DNA of 64,000 nt from Bin87 sp965217175. Lineage in GTDB: Bacteria > Chloroflexota > Dehalococcoidia > Lucifugimonadales > UBA3495. The stretch lies in the NCBI GenBank assembly GCA_965217175.1, contig OZ244251.1:372001-436000 (forward strand), in the 5' to 3' direction. Both the position numbers and the translations under genes were made by a program. Positions 35,127 to 44,365 of this stretch are shown piece after piece; position 1 is the first letter of the stretch; the number at the start of each line of letters is the position of its first letter. The notes under the pieces are model-generated. The model saw only the letters and a program-made list of their open reading frames with translations, was not told the origin of the DNA and did no database searches.

Positions 35127-36155
35127 CTAAGCGACTGGCTTGTAGACCTGGATACGGTGGCGGTTGCTTTCAGTTACGTAGAGTTTGCCATCTCGGTCCA
35201 GCTTGACGGAGACGGGGGACCAGAAATATTTTTCAATGTGAGACGACTCCTCATGAGGGTCGTCGAGGAAGTACTCGATTTCGGGTTCCAGGTTGGCGCG
35301 GGAGCGAGCCTCGCCTTCCTCCACGTTGACGGCCAGGAAGTTGGCGGCCCAGGCGGAGAGGGTGGCTTCGCCGCGCAGCTTCTGGACGTAACCGCCGTCG
35401 GGATTCAGAATCTGCACCCGTTCGTTGCCCCAGTCGGCCACGTAGATATAGCCGTCGGCGTCGACGGCCACGCCGGAAGGACGGTGGAACTCGCCGTCGC
35501 CGCGACCCGACGTCCCGTAAGAGGCCAGGAACTGTCCGTCAGCCGAGAACTTCTGGATGCGGTCATTGCCCCAGTCGGCCACGTAAACGTCATCGCTGCG
35601 GTCGATGGCCAAGCCCCAGGGCAGGTTAAACTGGCCGGCGTCGTTACCGTGGCTGCCGAAGCCGGCCAGGAAGCGGCCATCGGAGGTGAATTTCTGCACC
35701 CGATGGTTGTAGGTATCGGAGATGAACAGATTGCCCTGCGAGTCGAAGGCGAGGCCGGACGGAGTGTCGAACTGGCCGGCCTCGGAGCCGGAGGCGCCCC
35801 AGCTAGAGAGGAGCTGGCCGTCCCGGTCGAAAACCGAGATGCGGTTGCTGTACTCGTCGCTGACGTAGACCCGGCCCTGGCTGTCCAGGGTGCACGCGGA
35901 AGGCCAGACGAACTGACCTGGCGACTCGCCGTAGGCTCCGAAGGTGCCGAAGTAATCACTGTCGATGTCGCACATGGTTACGCGCACACCGCGCGTAACG
36001 TTCTCCAGCGACCGGTTGGCGACGTACATGCGGCCATCGTCGGCGATGGCGGTGTCGGTTGGGTAGTAGAACCCCCGGCCCTCCATGGTGGTCATGCCCA
36101 GTGTAAGGGCGTATTCGAGGGTTTTGAGTTCGGGTATGTTCTGGGTGGTGGTCAT
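35127..36155 (-). CDS. NHL-repeat beta-propeller protein
   Basis: The 342-residue product is built of about six NHL repeats with the recurring pattern GxFxxPxGLAxDxxGNLFVxDxxNxRVQKFxxDG (for example FDTPSGLAFDSQGNLFISDT and VYVADWGNDRIQKFSADGQF). It would form a beta-propeller that binds protein, glycan or lipid. No signal peptide is seen. It lies between DUF1800 and DUF1501 with 25-40-base gaps, so the three probably work together. Confidence 0.85.
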   Translation of the reverse strand: MTTTQNIPELKTLEYALTLGMTTMEGRGFYYPTDTAIADDGRMYVANRSLENVTRGVRVTMCDIDSDYFGTFGAYGESPGQFVWPSACTLDSQGRVYVSDEYSNRISVFDRDGQLLSSWGASGSEAGQFDTPSGLAFDSQGNLFISDTYNHRVQKFTSDGRFLAGFGSHGNDAGQFNLPWGLAIDRSDDVYVADWGNDRIQKFSADGQFLASYGTSGRGDGEFHRPSGVAVDADGYIYVADWGNERVQILNPDGGYVQKLRGEATLSAWAANFLAVNVEEGEARSRANLEPEIEYFLDDPHEESSHIEKYFWSPVSVKLDRDGKLYVTESNRHRIQVYKPVA

Positions 36156-36195
36156 ATTGTTTCCTCAACTGGCGGCGGTGAGACTACCGGTTGGA

Positions 36196-37629
36196 TCAGG
36201 CCCGCTGGAACTCGTGGGTGGATGCCACCATCTGTAGAACCTCGGCGATGCGCTCTCGACTGGCAGCGGGCGAGTCGCCGTGGCCGATGACGGAGGCGAA
36301 ATCGACCAGTTCGTGGCGGGTGTGCTCGGAGACGGCGATGGCGCCGACCTGGTCCAGGCAGGCGTCAACCAGCACTTCGGGAGATACGCCGGCGGGGTTG
36401 GTGTCGGCGATGCGGTCGATGATGGTCTGCACGCCGGGCTTGGTGGTATCGCCCAACTGCTGGGAGGCGAAGTTGATCCGTTCCACCAGTGAGCCGGTGT
36501 CAATCCAGTCGGTGCCCTGGTGCCAGCCTTCCACGCTGGGCGGGTTGTTGAGGAACTGGCCCATGAAGACGGCCTGCTGGTAACGCTCCAGGATTTCCTT
36601 GCGGGGCCGGTCGAACTCGCCGGTGAGGCGGAGCACCCCGGCAACCAGTTCCACCGGGCTCTTGACCTTCCGGTACCAGTTGGATTCGGCGCGGAAGAAG
36701 TCGGAGTTGAACAACACCCGCATCATGGCGGTGATGTTGTACCCGCTGTCGAAGTAAGCCTGGGTCAGCAGATTAATCGCCGCCGGGTTGTCAGGTTCGG
36801 TGTAGGGCCACTCGGGAACGGGCGGCTCGTCGGCCACGAAGAAGCTGTACATGTGGCGAGAGATGAAGCGAGCGGTGGCTTCGTTCTGGCAGATGATGTC
36901 GACGATGTCATTGCCGTTGAAGTTGCCCCGTTTGCCGAGGAATTCCTTTTGGCCGTCGTCGTGGTCTTCGGGCTGGAACTCGAAGTGCCACGATATTCGG
37001 CCATAGGGCCAGTCGGAATCACGCATGGAGCGCAATTCCATGTACTCCCGGTTGCCCAGGGTCCAGCCGGTGAAGGCGCGGGCGCACTCCTGAACGTCCT
37101 GCTCGGAGTAGTTGCCCACGCCCATGGAGAAGAGCTCGAGCAGTTCCCGACCGTAGTTCTCGTTGATGGCGTCCTTGTGGTTGTCCTGGTTGTCCAGCCA
37201 GATAATCATCGCCGGGTCCTGGGAGAGTTCCGCCAACAGGTCGCTGAAGTTGCCCATGCCCCGGTAGCGGAACATCCGGACCTGATCGGACAGGGCTTTG
37301 CCGTGGATGACCTTGGGGTAGCCGGTGGCGAAGATGCCGTGCCAGAAGAGGGCCACCTTTTCACGCAGGGGCGTAGAGGTGGTGGCCATGCGGTAGAGCC
37401 AGTTTTCGCCGGAGCCCAGGGTACCCATCATGCCGGACAGTTCCGGATGGAAGCGGCGAATGAGGTCATCGCCCATCCGGCGCTCGTGGGTCTGGTCGAG
37501 GAGCTGCTCGACGGTGGTTTCGTAGCCCTGGGCGGCGTAGGCGTCCAACTGTTCGCGGGTAGCGCCGAAACCGGCCCGACGCATCAGGTGGGCAATCTGT
37601 TCGATTTCACGGTTAGGCATGATGTGCAT
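36196..37629 (-). CDS. DUF1800 family protein
   Basis: The 477-residue product shows the DUF1800 pattern: IAHLMRRAGFGATREQLDAY at the start, REKVALFWHGIFATGYPKV near 107, INENYGRELLELFSMGVGNY near 165, ECARAFTGWTL near 188 and VKSPVELVAGVLRLTG near 327. DUF1800 proteins are typically genetic partners of DUF1501; their biochemical role is unknown. It stands after the GMC oxidoreductase gene with a 39-base gap. Confidence 0.87.
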   Translation of the reverse strand: MHIMPNREIEQIAHLMRRAGFGATREQLDAYAAQGYETTVEQLLDQTHERRMGDDLIRRFHPELSGMMGTLGSGENWLYRMATTSTPLREKVALFWHGIFATGYPKVIHGKALSDQVRMFRYRGMGNFSDLLAELSQDPAMIIWLDNQDNHKDAINENYGRELLELFSMGVGNYSEQDVQECARAFTGWTLGNREYMELRSMRDSDWPYGRISWHFEFQPEDHDDGQKEFLGKRGNFNGNDIVDIICQNEATARFISRHMYSFFVADEPPVPEWPYTEPDNPAAINLLTQAYFDSGYNITAMMRVLFNSDFFRAESNWYRKVKSPVELVAGVLRLTGEFDRPRKEILERYQQAVFMGQFLNNPPSVEGWHQGTDWIDTGSLVERINFASQQLGDTTKPGVQTIIDRIADTNPAGVSPEVLVDACLDQVGAIAVSEHTRHELVDFASVIGHGDSPAASRERIAEVLQMVASTHEFQRA

Positions 37630-37668
37630 CCTATCGATGAGTCGCAGTAGATGACCGGTCGGCGCGCG

Positions 37669-39216
37669 TTACTTACCGCTCAGGATGAACTCGGAGACGC
37701 GCTCGCCAATCATCATGGTGGTTACGTTGGTGTTGGCGCGGAAGCAGTCGGGCATGATGGAGGCGTCAACCGCGCGGATATTGTCCAGGCCGTGCACCCT
37801 GCCATATTGGTCGACGACCGCCATGGGGTCAGAGGACGGGCCCATTTTGCAGGTGCAGGAAATATGCTGGGCGGTGGACACAATGCCCAGCAGCCAGTCA
37901 TCCAGCGCATCGTCTGAGGCCAGGTCGGAGTCCAGCGGCTCGGTGCGCTCTTGTACGATGTCGCTGAAGTCCCCGTGCTCACCCAGCGAGACAGCGATTC
38001 TGACGCCATCACGGAGACGCTTGCGGTCGAATTCTTCCTGCAGGTAGTTGTAGTTCAGGTACGGTTGCTGGTTGGGATCGCTGGACTGGAGCCGCAACTC
38101 GCCGGCGCCAACGGCCAGGTAGATGGAAACCGAGGCACGTATCCCCAGCGGCTCCATCCGGTTGCCGCCGCGAATAACCTGCGCAGTGGCAAAGGAGGAG
38201 AAAATCATAATCATGTCGTTGCGCAGGTGCGAGTCCTCCGCGGTGTAGCGCAGGCAGAGCTGACTACGGGGTGACAAGCAATTGAGGTCAAAGCCCGGCT
38301 TGGTGCGCCAGGTTACTGGTACGATGGGGTGGTCCCGCAGGTTCTGACCCACGCCGGGAGAGTCATGCACTACGGGGATGCCCATGCTCCGCAGGTGGTC
38401 GGCGGGGCCGACGCCGGACAGCATTAGCAACTGGGGAGACGCGATTGCTCCCCCGCTGAGGATAATCTGTTCGCCCTCCACGGTGGACACCTCGCCACCG
38501 CTTTCCACCACCGCGCCAATAGCCCGGTTGCCGTCGAACAACACCCGGTGAACGGTGCAGTTGGGTCGGATCGTCAGGTTCAGGCGATTACGCGCCGGGT
38601 CAAGGTAGCCCAGGGCGGTGCTCCAACGGATCCCGTTGGGATTGTTGCAGGGGGTCGGCCCGACGCCGGAAGCATCGGGGCTGTTATGGTCTGGGCTATC
38701 CTGGAATCCGTAGGCTTTGCAGGCGTTGTAAAACGCGTGCTGGGCCGGCAGCCATTCCTCTCGTTTGAAGCGGCGGGCGATGATAGGCCCGTCCGTACCG
38801 TGGAAGTCGTCGTTGAAGTCGGTGTCGGTTTCCAGGCGTCGGAAGCTGCCCAGCAGGTTCTGGAAGCTCCACTCGTCGTTGCCCATGGCGGCCCATCCGT
38901 CGTAATCCTCTGGCACGCCGCGCAGGAACATTTGGCCGTTGATGGCACTGGAACCGCCGGTTACCCTACCCCGGGGCACCATGATTTCAGGATTCTTTTC
39001 GGTGCCGAAACCGGTGAACTGCCAATTATGATCGCTAGTCATCACGTCGGTCGTAGTGGCGTAACCGCACTTCACCTCATCCGGGAGTCGTTCAAAATCC
39101 GGGTAATCAGGGCCCGCTTCCAGCAGGAGCACCGACCGGTTGGGATCTTCACTGAGTCGTGTCGCAACGATGGAACCGGCTGAGCCGGCGCCGATGACAA
39201 TAGCGTCGTACTTCAA
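37669..39216 (-). CDS. GMC-family oxidoreductase (choline dehydrogenase-like)
   Basis: The 515-residue product has the ADP-binding start YDAIVIGAGSAGSIVATRLS, then VLLLEAGPDYPDF, the GMC signature-1 region GRVTGGSSAINGQMFLRG near 85, signature 2 LSGGAIASPQLLMLSGVGPA near 258, and the C-terminal catalytic region QHISCTCKMGPSSDP plus NTNVTTMMIGE. It uses FAD to oxidise an alcohol; the substrate is unknown. The start is taken as TTG at 39216, seven bases after AAGGAGAAAG, rather than the much earlier ATG, because the flavin-binding strand begins right there. It heads the leftward operon. Confidence 0.87.
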   Translation of the reverse strand: MKYDAIVIGAGSAGSIVATRLSEDPNRSVLLLEAGPDYPDFERLPDEVKCGYATTTDVMTSDHNWQFTGFGTEKNPEIMVPRGRVTGGSSAINGQMFLRGVPEDYDGWAAMGNDEWSFQNLLGSFRRLETDTDFNDDFHGTDGPIIARRFKREEWLPAQHAFYNACKAYGFQDSPDHNSPDASGVGPTPCNNPNGIRWSTALGYLDPARNRLNLTIRPNCTVHRVLFDGNRAIGAVVESGGEVSTVEGEQIILSGGAIASPQLLMLSGVGPADHLRSMGIPVVHDSPGVGQNLRDHPIVPVTWRTKPGFDLNCLSPRSQLCLRYTAEDSHLRNDMIMIFSSFATAQVIRGGNRMEPLGIRASVSIYLAVGAGELRLQSSDPNQQPYLNYNYLQEEFDRKRLRDGVRIAVSLGEHGDFSDIVQERTEPLDSDLASDDALDDWLLGIVSTAQHISCTCKMGPSSDPMAVVDQYGRVHGLDNIRAVDASIMPDCFRANTNVTTMMIGERVSEFILSGK

Positions 39217-39542
39217 AACCTTTCTCCTTCCCCCAGGATCGTTAGGCAATGCGCCGACGCGATTACAGTTGGTCGAGGGTTTGGTCTCTTTCGTGCGATC
39301 ATACTGGAAGTATAGGGACATTTCCAGCAAGTTGTAACGGGGCCATGGAATAAATGGGCCGTACAATCTCGATAAGCATGGTGCGAATTCGACGTGTCAT
39401 CCCAAATCGGCTCGGCGCCGGCGGGTTGGCCCGAGCGTTACACTGGCAGCGAGGGACATCAAGCGACCACATCAGGAGGGCAACATGCCTCAGACCATCC
39501 GACCTGACCACCCCAACCTGGACTGGTAGGGATCCATTTCAT
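39217..39542. other. Promoter-side gap with an interrupted gene start
   Basis: Upstream of the GMC gene, no complete gene is present. At 39485 a rightward ATG follows AGGAGG and reads MPQTIRPDHPNLDW before a stop at the junction with IS5-type DNA, so it may be the cut-off start of a lost gene. Confidence 0.35.
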
Positions 39543-39985
39543 TCAACCGTACCGCATAATCCGGCAGCTCTGAGGGCGATGAGGGCACATGCGAAATGAA
39601 GGAAGGCGATGTAGTTCTCGGGGGCCTTGTCCCAGCGCACCAGAATGCGCCGAAACCGGTTCAGCCAACTGTGGGTGCGTTCCACCACCCAGCGCCGCGC
39701 CTTGAACCCGGCTGCCCGCTTGATCGCCTTTGCCTCCTCGCCCCGACTGCGGATGTGGGCGGTGAAGCCAAACTCTGCCAACGTGCGGCGAACCTCGCCA
39801 TAGTCGTAGCCCTTGTCCAGGCACATGCCCTGGGGAGTCTCCGGACCCGGCGTCGGTCGCGGTATCGGCATACCGTCCAAGGTCGCCCGCACCAGCTTCA
39901 TGTCATGACGCTTAGCCCGTCCACTGCCAGACCCACCGGAACCCCCCGGGCTTCGGTCAACAGGCTGCGCTTGACCCCGCTGATT
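39543..39985 (-). pseudogene. IS5-family transposase fragment
   Basis: The frame from 39901 leftward reads MKLVRATLDGMPIPRP, DKGYDYGEVRRTLAEFGFTA and RRWVVERTHSWLNRFRRILV, the C-terminal DDE half of an IS5/IS427-type transposase. Upstream bases to about 39985 encode GVKRSLLTEARGVPVGLAVD in another frame, so a frameshift lies near 39925. The N-terminal half is missing. Confidence 0.75.
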
Positions 39986-40018
39986 AACGACAATTAGTCC
40001 TGCCGGCCTGTTGCCTCA

Positions 40019-40705
40019 CTAAAGAATGTTTCCGAAACTTTGGCACTTGGAATCCGCTCCAATCAACGCCATTTCCGGTAGTCCACTGGGTTCGGTCGAA
40101 CTTTCGCCAGTCCCAGCGTAAACCAGCTTTTTGGCCAAGATGCCGCGCCACTCTTTCACTCGGCGTTGCATGGTTCGCAACTGTGGCTCGGTGAACCGGT
40201 CCGGGTGTTCCGATTGCAACCTTGCCATCAGCGCCTTGCCAGTAGCATCCGGTTCGGCCTGCAACCACACCAGCACATCGCCCCTAACGCCCTCGAAGGG
40301 ATCGTTCCGGGTCCGCCAGTGCCGCGGACTACTCACCCGTGCCGCGTGAGTAGGTCGGACCTTACCTTGGCGCCACAGACTGGGCAACTTGGTGAGGAAC
40401 CGGTCGAGGCTTTCACCTGACGGCGTTTCCCGCAGTTCCGGAGCAGTCGCTGCCACCTGGGCCGACTGGGCTGCACGGATAGTGTGCAGCAACAACACCG
40501 GGTCCAGCCTGGCCCGGTACTCGTTCAGCGCGTCTTTCATTCCATCGCTGGTTGTGTCGTGCTGGATCAGTCGGTCGCAGGGCGTGGTGGGCTGACTGTA
40601 GTGCGTGACGGTGGTGGCGCCGTCCCGGGTCTTGTCGATCAGCTTGAATGAGGGCTGGAAGAAGTTCACGTACCGTCGCACCGCTTCGTAAACCTGAATC
40701 CACCG
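40019..40705 (-). pseudogene. Integrase-core (ISNCY-like) transposase C-terminal fragment
   Basis: The product segment RYVNFFQPSFKLIDKTRDGA, then SQPTTPCDRLIQHD and RLDPVLLLHTIRAAQSA, is the C-terminal region of rve-type transposases of the YVNFFQPSF group. A further part (FTEPQLRTMQRRVKEWRGIL) follows. The catalytic core is missing and the frame runs into the neighbouring IS1380-type copy. Confidence 0.65.
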
Positions 40706-40959
40706 AAGGGATGCAGTCGCGCTGGCCAAGGCAGAGATGAGAGGTTCGGGAAAGAGGCTGCAGAGCCTTGATCCGTAGAGATTCGGCTGGGTGCGGAGAG
40801 TGAGCGCCGCGGACAGAGGTTGTTGACGACCGAAGGTGGTTGGGGAGGGGGAGATCAGCTGGGCAGATGGCAGCAGTAGACACACTGGTCCCAGCCTGGC
40901 GCGAGACTGCGAGGCGGTTTGGGGTAATCTGGTGGGTCGGTCAGGCACCAGCGGCGCTG

Positions 40960-42278
40960 TCAGGTCGGAAATGGCAGGGCGCGCAGTCTCGCCAGAGCGC
41001 TGCTGAACTGGTTCTGCCAGGGCCAGCCCTGGGGCAGATGCAGGGTGAGTTGGCGCGCTGAGCGGGTGAGCCGTCCGGCCAGAGAGAAGAAGCGCCGCCG
41101 CAGGGTCTTGGTGGTCACCAGTTGCTCGCCCAGACCGATGCGCGCTGTCCAGCGAGCCAGATTGTGGGCGATGACCTGGACGGACAGCCAGGCGGCGTTG
41201 GCGGGGAAGCGGCCCGATGGTTGAGCCCCACGCCGTACTTCAGGTCGCGGATGGCGTTCTCGATCTCGGCGTGGCGGCGATGGTCGGCCTCGAGATCCAG
41301 GGTGTCCCCGTCCCGGTCGGTGATGCAGCCGTGATAGCGGTAGTTGGCGAAGAGGGCCAACTGGGAGCCGGGCGTGGGCTTGACCCGGCGGACGATGAGC
41401 CGCACCGGTGCGGCGTTGGGCTCACTCTGGAAGGGCGTGTAGCTGGTCTCCGCCACAGCGGCGGCGCCGTCCAGCCAGTATGGTATGGCCGTCCAGTCCT
41501 CTTCGGGTATGGCCTCGATGATATTGCGCAGACTTTGGTGCTGGCGGATGGTGATGGAGAAGCGCGCATCCATGTTGCGGCAGACGGCGACCAGGGCGTG
41601 GGCATAGAAGCCGCTGTCGGCGCGCACCGTGAGTTGTCCGCTGGCCCCAGCGTAGCGTACCCGCCCCACCGTCTCGCGCAGGAAGTGGGCCGCGCCCCGA
41701 ACGGTGTTGGCGCGGCCCTCGCGCAGTCGACACATCAGCACGTCGCCGGTGCCGGCGGCGATGGCGAGGAGCGGGTGATAGCCTCGCTGGCCGGTGTAGC
41801 CGTGGTGGCGGGCCCCCTCCTTGGCCAGTCCGAAGGTCTCGCAGATGGTGGAGTCCAGGTCGATGGTCAGGGGCGCGTCGCCCGGTCCCGCCCCAGCCGA
41901 CCAGGCTTGGGCCAGCAACTCCCGGCTCACCCGATCCAGCTGGCGCACGTGGCCCCATCGGAAGCTGCGCAGGAAGGTCCCCAGGGTGGATGGCGCCTTG
42001 ACCACGCCACCCAGCACACGATCGGTACTGCCAGCCCGCAGCACATCGGCGTCGTCGATGCAGTCGCCACCAGCCAGCGCCGAGGCCACCAGGGTCATCA
42101 TCTTGTCGCCGGTGTTGGCTCGGCCAGGAGCGCGGCCCAGGTCAACGTGGCGGTCAACCAGTTGGGACAGACCCAGGCGCTGGGCCAGGGTGACCGGCAA
42201 GAGCAGCCCAGCATTGGCCACCAGACGGTGATCGTCAAAGGCGATTTGGATGCGGTCGGGCTGCTCAAGTGGTAGCAT
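40960..42278 (-). pseudogene. IS1380-type transposase, right copy, frameshifted
   Basis: This copy aligns along its length with the left transposase (TIDLDSTICETFGLAKEGAR, LTVRADSGFYAHALVAVCRN, DHRRHAEIENAIRDLKYGVG), but seven bases (CTCCCCT in the left copy) are missing near 41217. The frame shifts after GLNH and stops at 41115. Without the deletion it would end at 40960. The start ATG is at 42278. The two copies diverge noticeably near the C-terminus. Confidence 0.85.
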
Positions 42279-42378
42279 CTTTTGAGTGCTCCTTGTTTCG
42301 GGTCGGTTTGCTGTTTCACAAACCATTATCCCCGAAGCACAGGAGCACTTTTTCATCCCCTCAGCGCACCGCCACACT

Positions 42379-42541
42379 CATCTTTTCGGTGGATTGGGGG
42401 TTAGACGCCCGTAGTACCAGACGCTACTCCCTGAACCGGCGCTGGGCGTCCTCGGTGGCTGCGGTCACCGCGTCCGGCGCCGAACGCGATCTGGCCGTTA
42501 CCTCGGCGCCTAGGGAAGCATCGGCGACGGATAATCTGCGG
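42379..42541. other. Junction between the right IS copy and resident island DNA
   Basis: Homology with the left IS leader ends near 42412. Beyond it nothing gene-like is seen until the leftward gene ending at 42542. Confidence 0.35.
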
Positions 42542-42778
42542 TTACCGATTGTTCTGGTCGTTCTCCGCCTCTCTGCCGGCCGCCATCACCGCATCCAAAG
42601 CCAGCATCGACCGTGTGGTCACCCGAGCCAACTCCTGCCGCACCTCGAACCAGTCCGCAATGCCAGGTGGCTCGGTTTCTGAATGTGCGTCTATCACTTT
42701 GCTGAGGGCCCCGTATATGGCCTCCAGGTGCGCCTGGGCGGCTGGCAACCCGTCCTGCATCGAGTCTTTGAATAACAT
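42542..42778 (-). CDS. Small hypothetical protein
   Basis: The 78-residue helical product (PAAQAHLEAIYGALSKVIDA, EVRQELARVTTRSMLALDAV) starts at an ATG eight bases after GGGAGG, directly downstream of a junction motif. No family is recognised. Confidence 0.45.
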   Translation of the reverse strand: MLFKDSMQDGLPAAQAHLEAIYGALSKVIDAHSETEPPGIADWFEVRQELARVTTRSMLALDAVMAAGREAENDQNNR

Positions 42779-42802
42779 TGGGTACGACCTCCCAAGGCGC
42801 CG

Positions 42803-42813
42803 GTTAGGCGCTA
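42803..42813 (-). repeat. Gene-junction motif, minus-strand copy 4
   Basis: On the minus strand the bases read TAGCGCCTAAC; the TAA is the stop codon of the gene ending at 42804. The 5' GG of the motif is replaced by GA. Confidence 0.6.
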
Positions 42814-43334
42814 TCTCGATTCGCAATAGCGAAGTGCTTGCTCATCTTGACCGTGTGCGCCGTCCGTTTCGGATGGTCGGTGCCGTAGTGGGACAGGACA
42901 AAGGCCGCCAGCGCCACGCAGTCGCATCCCTGCCCGCCGGTTCGCAGCCTGGCGCACACCCGTTCCAGGACGGCAACCAGCTCTGGCCCACTGCTGTGGA
43001 CGAGTTCCTCCAATTCGTCACCGCTGACGCCGGCCAGGGCCATGGCCTGACCCGGAGGAACCTCAGCGGTGTGGACCGTAATGCCCGGTGGAGTGGCGAC
43101 CGCGATAGCATGGGCAACAGCGTGCCATTCATCAATCTGATCCAGCGGGACCTGATAGGTGGCCAGCAATCGACGCACGGATTCAGCGTCGGGTCCGGAT
43201 TGCATGTCGGTCAGGTCCAATGAAGAAAATCGGGGCGAGCCCACCTCATTGGCGATCGCTACCGAGGCGGATTCGACAAAGATGGCCTCCCGGGTGCGCC
43301 CGGAGACGGATTCCATGAATTCCCACAGTGCCAT
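42804..43334 (-). CDS. Hypothetical protein
   Basis: The 176-residue product has helical ends and a middle segment VPPGQAMALAGVSGDELEEL. It shares strand and spacing with the small gene at 42542. No family is recognised. Confidence 0.5.
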   Translation of the reverse strand: MALWEFMESVSGRTREAIFVESASVAIANEVGSPRFSSLDLTDMQSGPDAESVRRLLATYQVPLDQIDEWHAVAHAIAVATPPGITVHTAEVPPGQAMALAGVSGDELEELVHSSGPELVAVLERVCARLRTGGQGCDCVALAAFVLSHYGTDHPKRTAHTVKMSKHFAIANRDSA

Positions 43335-43366
43335 GAGCAGTTCTCAACTCTCTTGCGTGTGCCCGA

Positions 43367-43379
43367 GTTAGGCGCTACC
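43367..43379 (-). repeat. Gene-junction motif, minus-strand copy 5
   Basis: An exact GGTAGCGCCTAAC on the minus strand, 33 bases before the ATG of the gene at 43334. Confidence 0.65.
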
Positions 43380-43547
43380 GATCCATCTGTCTGCATGTCA
43401 GTGCGGTGCCGTGGAGTCGGAACTCTGGGGCAAACCTGCCGGCAGCCACGCCATATTGTAGCATCGACGCATCGCTGGACACCGCCACCCCATAATGTGA
43501 TCCGTTGGCGGATTGGGCTCGAAGGGAGGAACCGGAGGGAAAGGAGT

Positions 43548-43574
43548 TTCGCGTTCGGATTCACATTCAGATTC
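43548..43574. repeat. TTC hexamer tract 1
   Basis: TTC recurs every six bases at 43548, 43554, 43560, 43566 and 43572 with variable bases between. Similar tracts lie in five other gaps of the 43-48 kb segment. Confidence 0.55.
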
Positions 43575-43625
43575 AACGGGTGGTGGGACGGCTGGCCCCG
43601 AAGGGGCCAACCGGGTTCAAGTAGA

Positions 43626-43655
43626 ACCAGGACGGCCCAGCCGGGCCGTCCTGGT
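43626..43655 (-). terminator. Perfect hairpin after the leftward gene at 43660
   Basis: ACCAGGACGGCCC and its complement form 13 perfect pairs around AGCC, immediately past the stop codon. A weak T-rich tail follows on the minus strand. Confidence 0.65.
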
Positions 43656-43659
43656 GGGC

Positions 43660-44025
43660 CTACCAGATTTCGAACCCGCCGGAGGATTCAAGGAAGTCTG
43701 CGAAATCCTCTACCGTGTGTTCATCCAAGGTGTACCACCGATTGATGGAATCGGCGGGTTCACCGGCAAGGGCTTCTTCTCGGATTCGTAGAAGTCTATC
43801 CACCAGACCGCTGTCTACCGCATCGCGCAGAGCAGTGGCCAGCAACTGGGAATCCGCATCGCCCAGACCGTCGCCATCATAGGAATGCCAGTGAATGCAC
43901 TTGCTGGTAAGTTCCGGTTCCAATCTTTGGCAAAAGGTTGCCAATGGGTGCCAATACCAGACGCTGGCTCTGAAGTATGCCCCTGTCTGGTTGCGTGGCT
44001 CCAACCCGAAAACATCCATTCCCAT
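43660..44025 (-). CDS. Conserved phage protein of unknown function (MGMDVFG family)
   Basis: The 121-residue product begins MGMDVFGLEPRNQTGAYFRA, then VWYWHPLATFCQRL, SYDGDGLGDADSQLLATALR and ends EDFADFLESSGGFEIW. This is the pattern of a small protein common in phages and prophages. Members have a G/N-rich start and the C-terminal FAEFLxxSGGFEI motif; their function is unknown. The ATG at 44025 follows GGAGGAAA. It is transcribed from its own regulated promoter at 44055-44083. Confidence 0.7.
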   Translation of the reverse strand: MGMDVFGLEPRNQTGAYFRASVWYWHPLATFCQRLEPELTSKCIHWHSYDGDGLGDADSQLLATALRDAVDSGLVDRLLRIREEALAGEPADSINRWYTLDEHTVEDFADFLESSGGFEIW

Positions 44026-44054
44026 GTCTCTATTTCCTCCCTTTTTATGTAATA

Positions 44055-44086
44055 ATTCTATCATAGTTTGCATATAAACGCAAACT
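44055..44086 (-). promoter_or_regulatory. Promoter with TTGC-N8-GCAA operator (leftward)
   Basis: On the minus strand TTGCGT (-35, 44083-44078) and TAGAAT (-10, 44060-44055) are 17 bases apart. AGTTTGC and GCAAACT (44065-44086) form a palindrome with an eight-base centre that covers the -35 box. Confidence 0.7.
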
Positions 44087-44173
44087 ATTATCAACATCAT
44101 TCACTGGGATAAATCGGGTTTTGTGCCGGTGTCTCAATCAGGAATCGGGGTAGCGGTTGTTACCTGGCCGAGG

Positions 44174-44194
44174 TTCGCATTCACGTTCAGTTTC
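44174..44194. repeat. TTC hexamer tract 2
   Basis: TTC at 44174, 44180, 44186 and 44192. It lies in the 340-base gap between divergent genes, which holds no other gene. Confidence 0.5.
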
Positions 44195-44308
44195 TTATAT
44201 TTGAGTAGGAATATGAACCAGAACCCGAATGTCTCATGCCCTGACCCCAGATGTCTCGCAAACTCTCCTGCAACGTCGCCTGATCCGTCTGATAGGTTCG
44301 TTAGTAGT

Positions 44309-44338
44309 ATTGCGTATTTATGCAATCAGTGATACAAT
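44309..44338 (+). promoter_or_regulatory. Promoter with TTGC-N8-GCAA operator (rightward, AcrVA2-like gene)
   Basis: TTGCGT (44310) and TACAAT (44333) are 17 bases apart. ATTGC-N8-GCAAT (44309-44326) overlaps the -35 box. Confidence 0.7.
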
Positions 44339-44365
44339 ATTCTTACACGTTAAAGGAGGGTCGAT

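Larger units (their letters stand above)
32050..42412. mobile_element. Composite-transposon-like segment with inverted IS1380-type copies
   Basis: Related transposases sit at 32175-33500 (+) and 40960-42278 (-), in inverted orientation, and their upstream leaders are homologous (both begin near CCCCAATCCACCGAA). Between them lie a four-gene leftward operon and two further IS remnants. The right copy is damaged by a 7-base deletion. The copies are clearly divergent in their 3' ends, so either the composite is old or two related elements landed independently. No target duplication could be read. Confidence 0.5.

Noticed and set aside
34004..37650. Long rightward frames across the DUF1501-DUF1800 operon
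   Set aside because: They are GC-rich antisense shadows of well-supported leftward genes; the products are Gly/Val-rich and match nothing.
41217..42275. 352-residue rightward frame in the right IS1380-type copy
   Set aside because: It is antisense to the transposase pseudogene.
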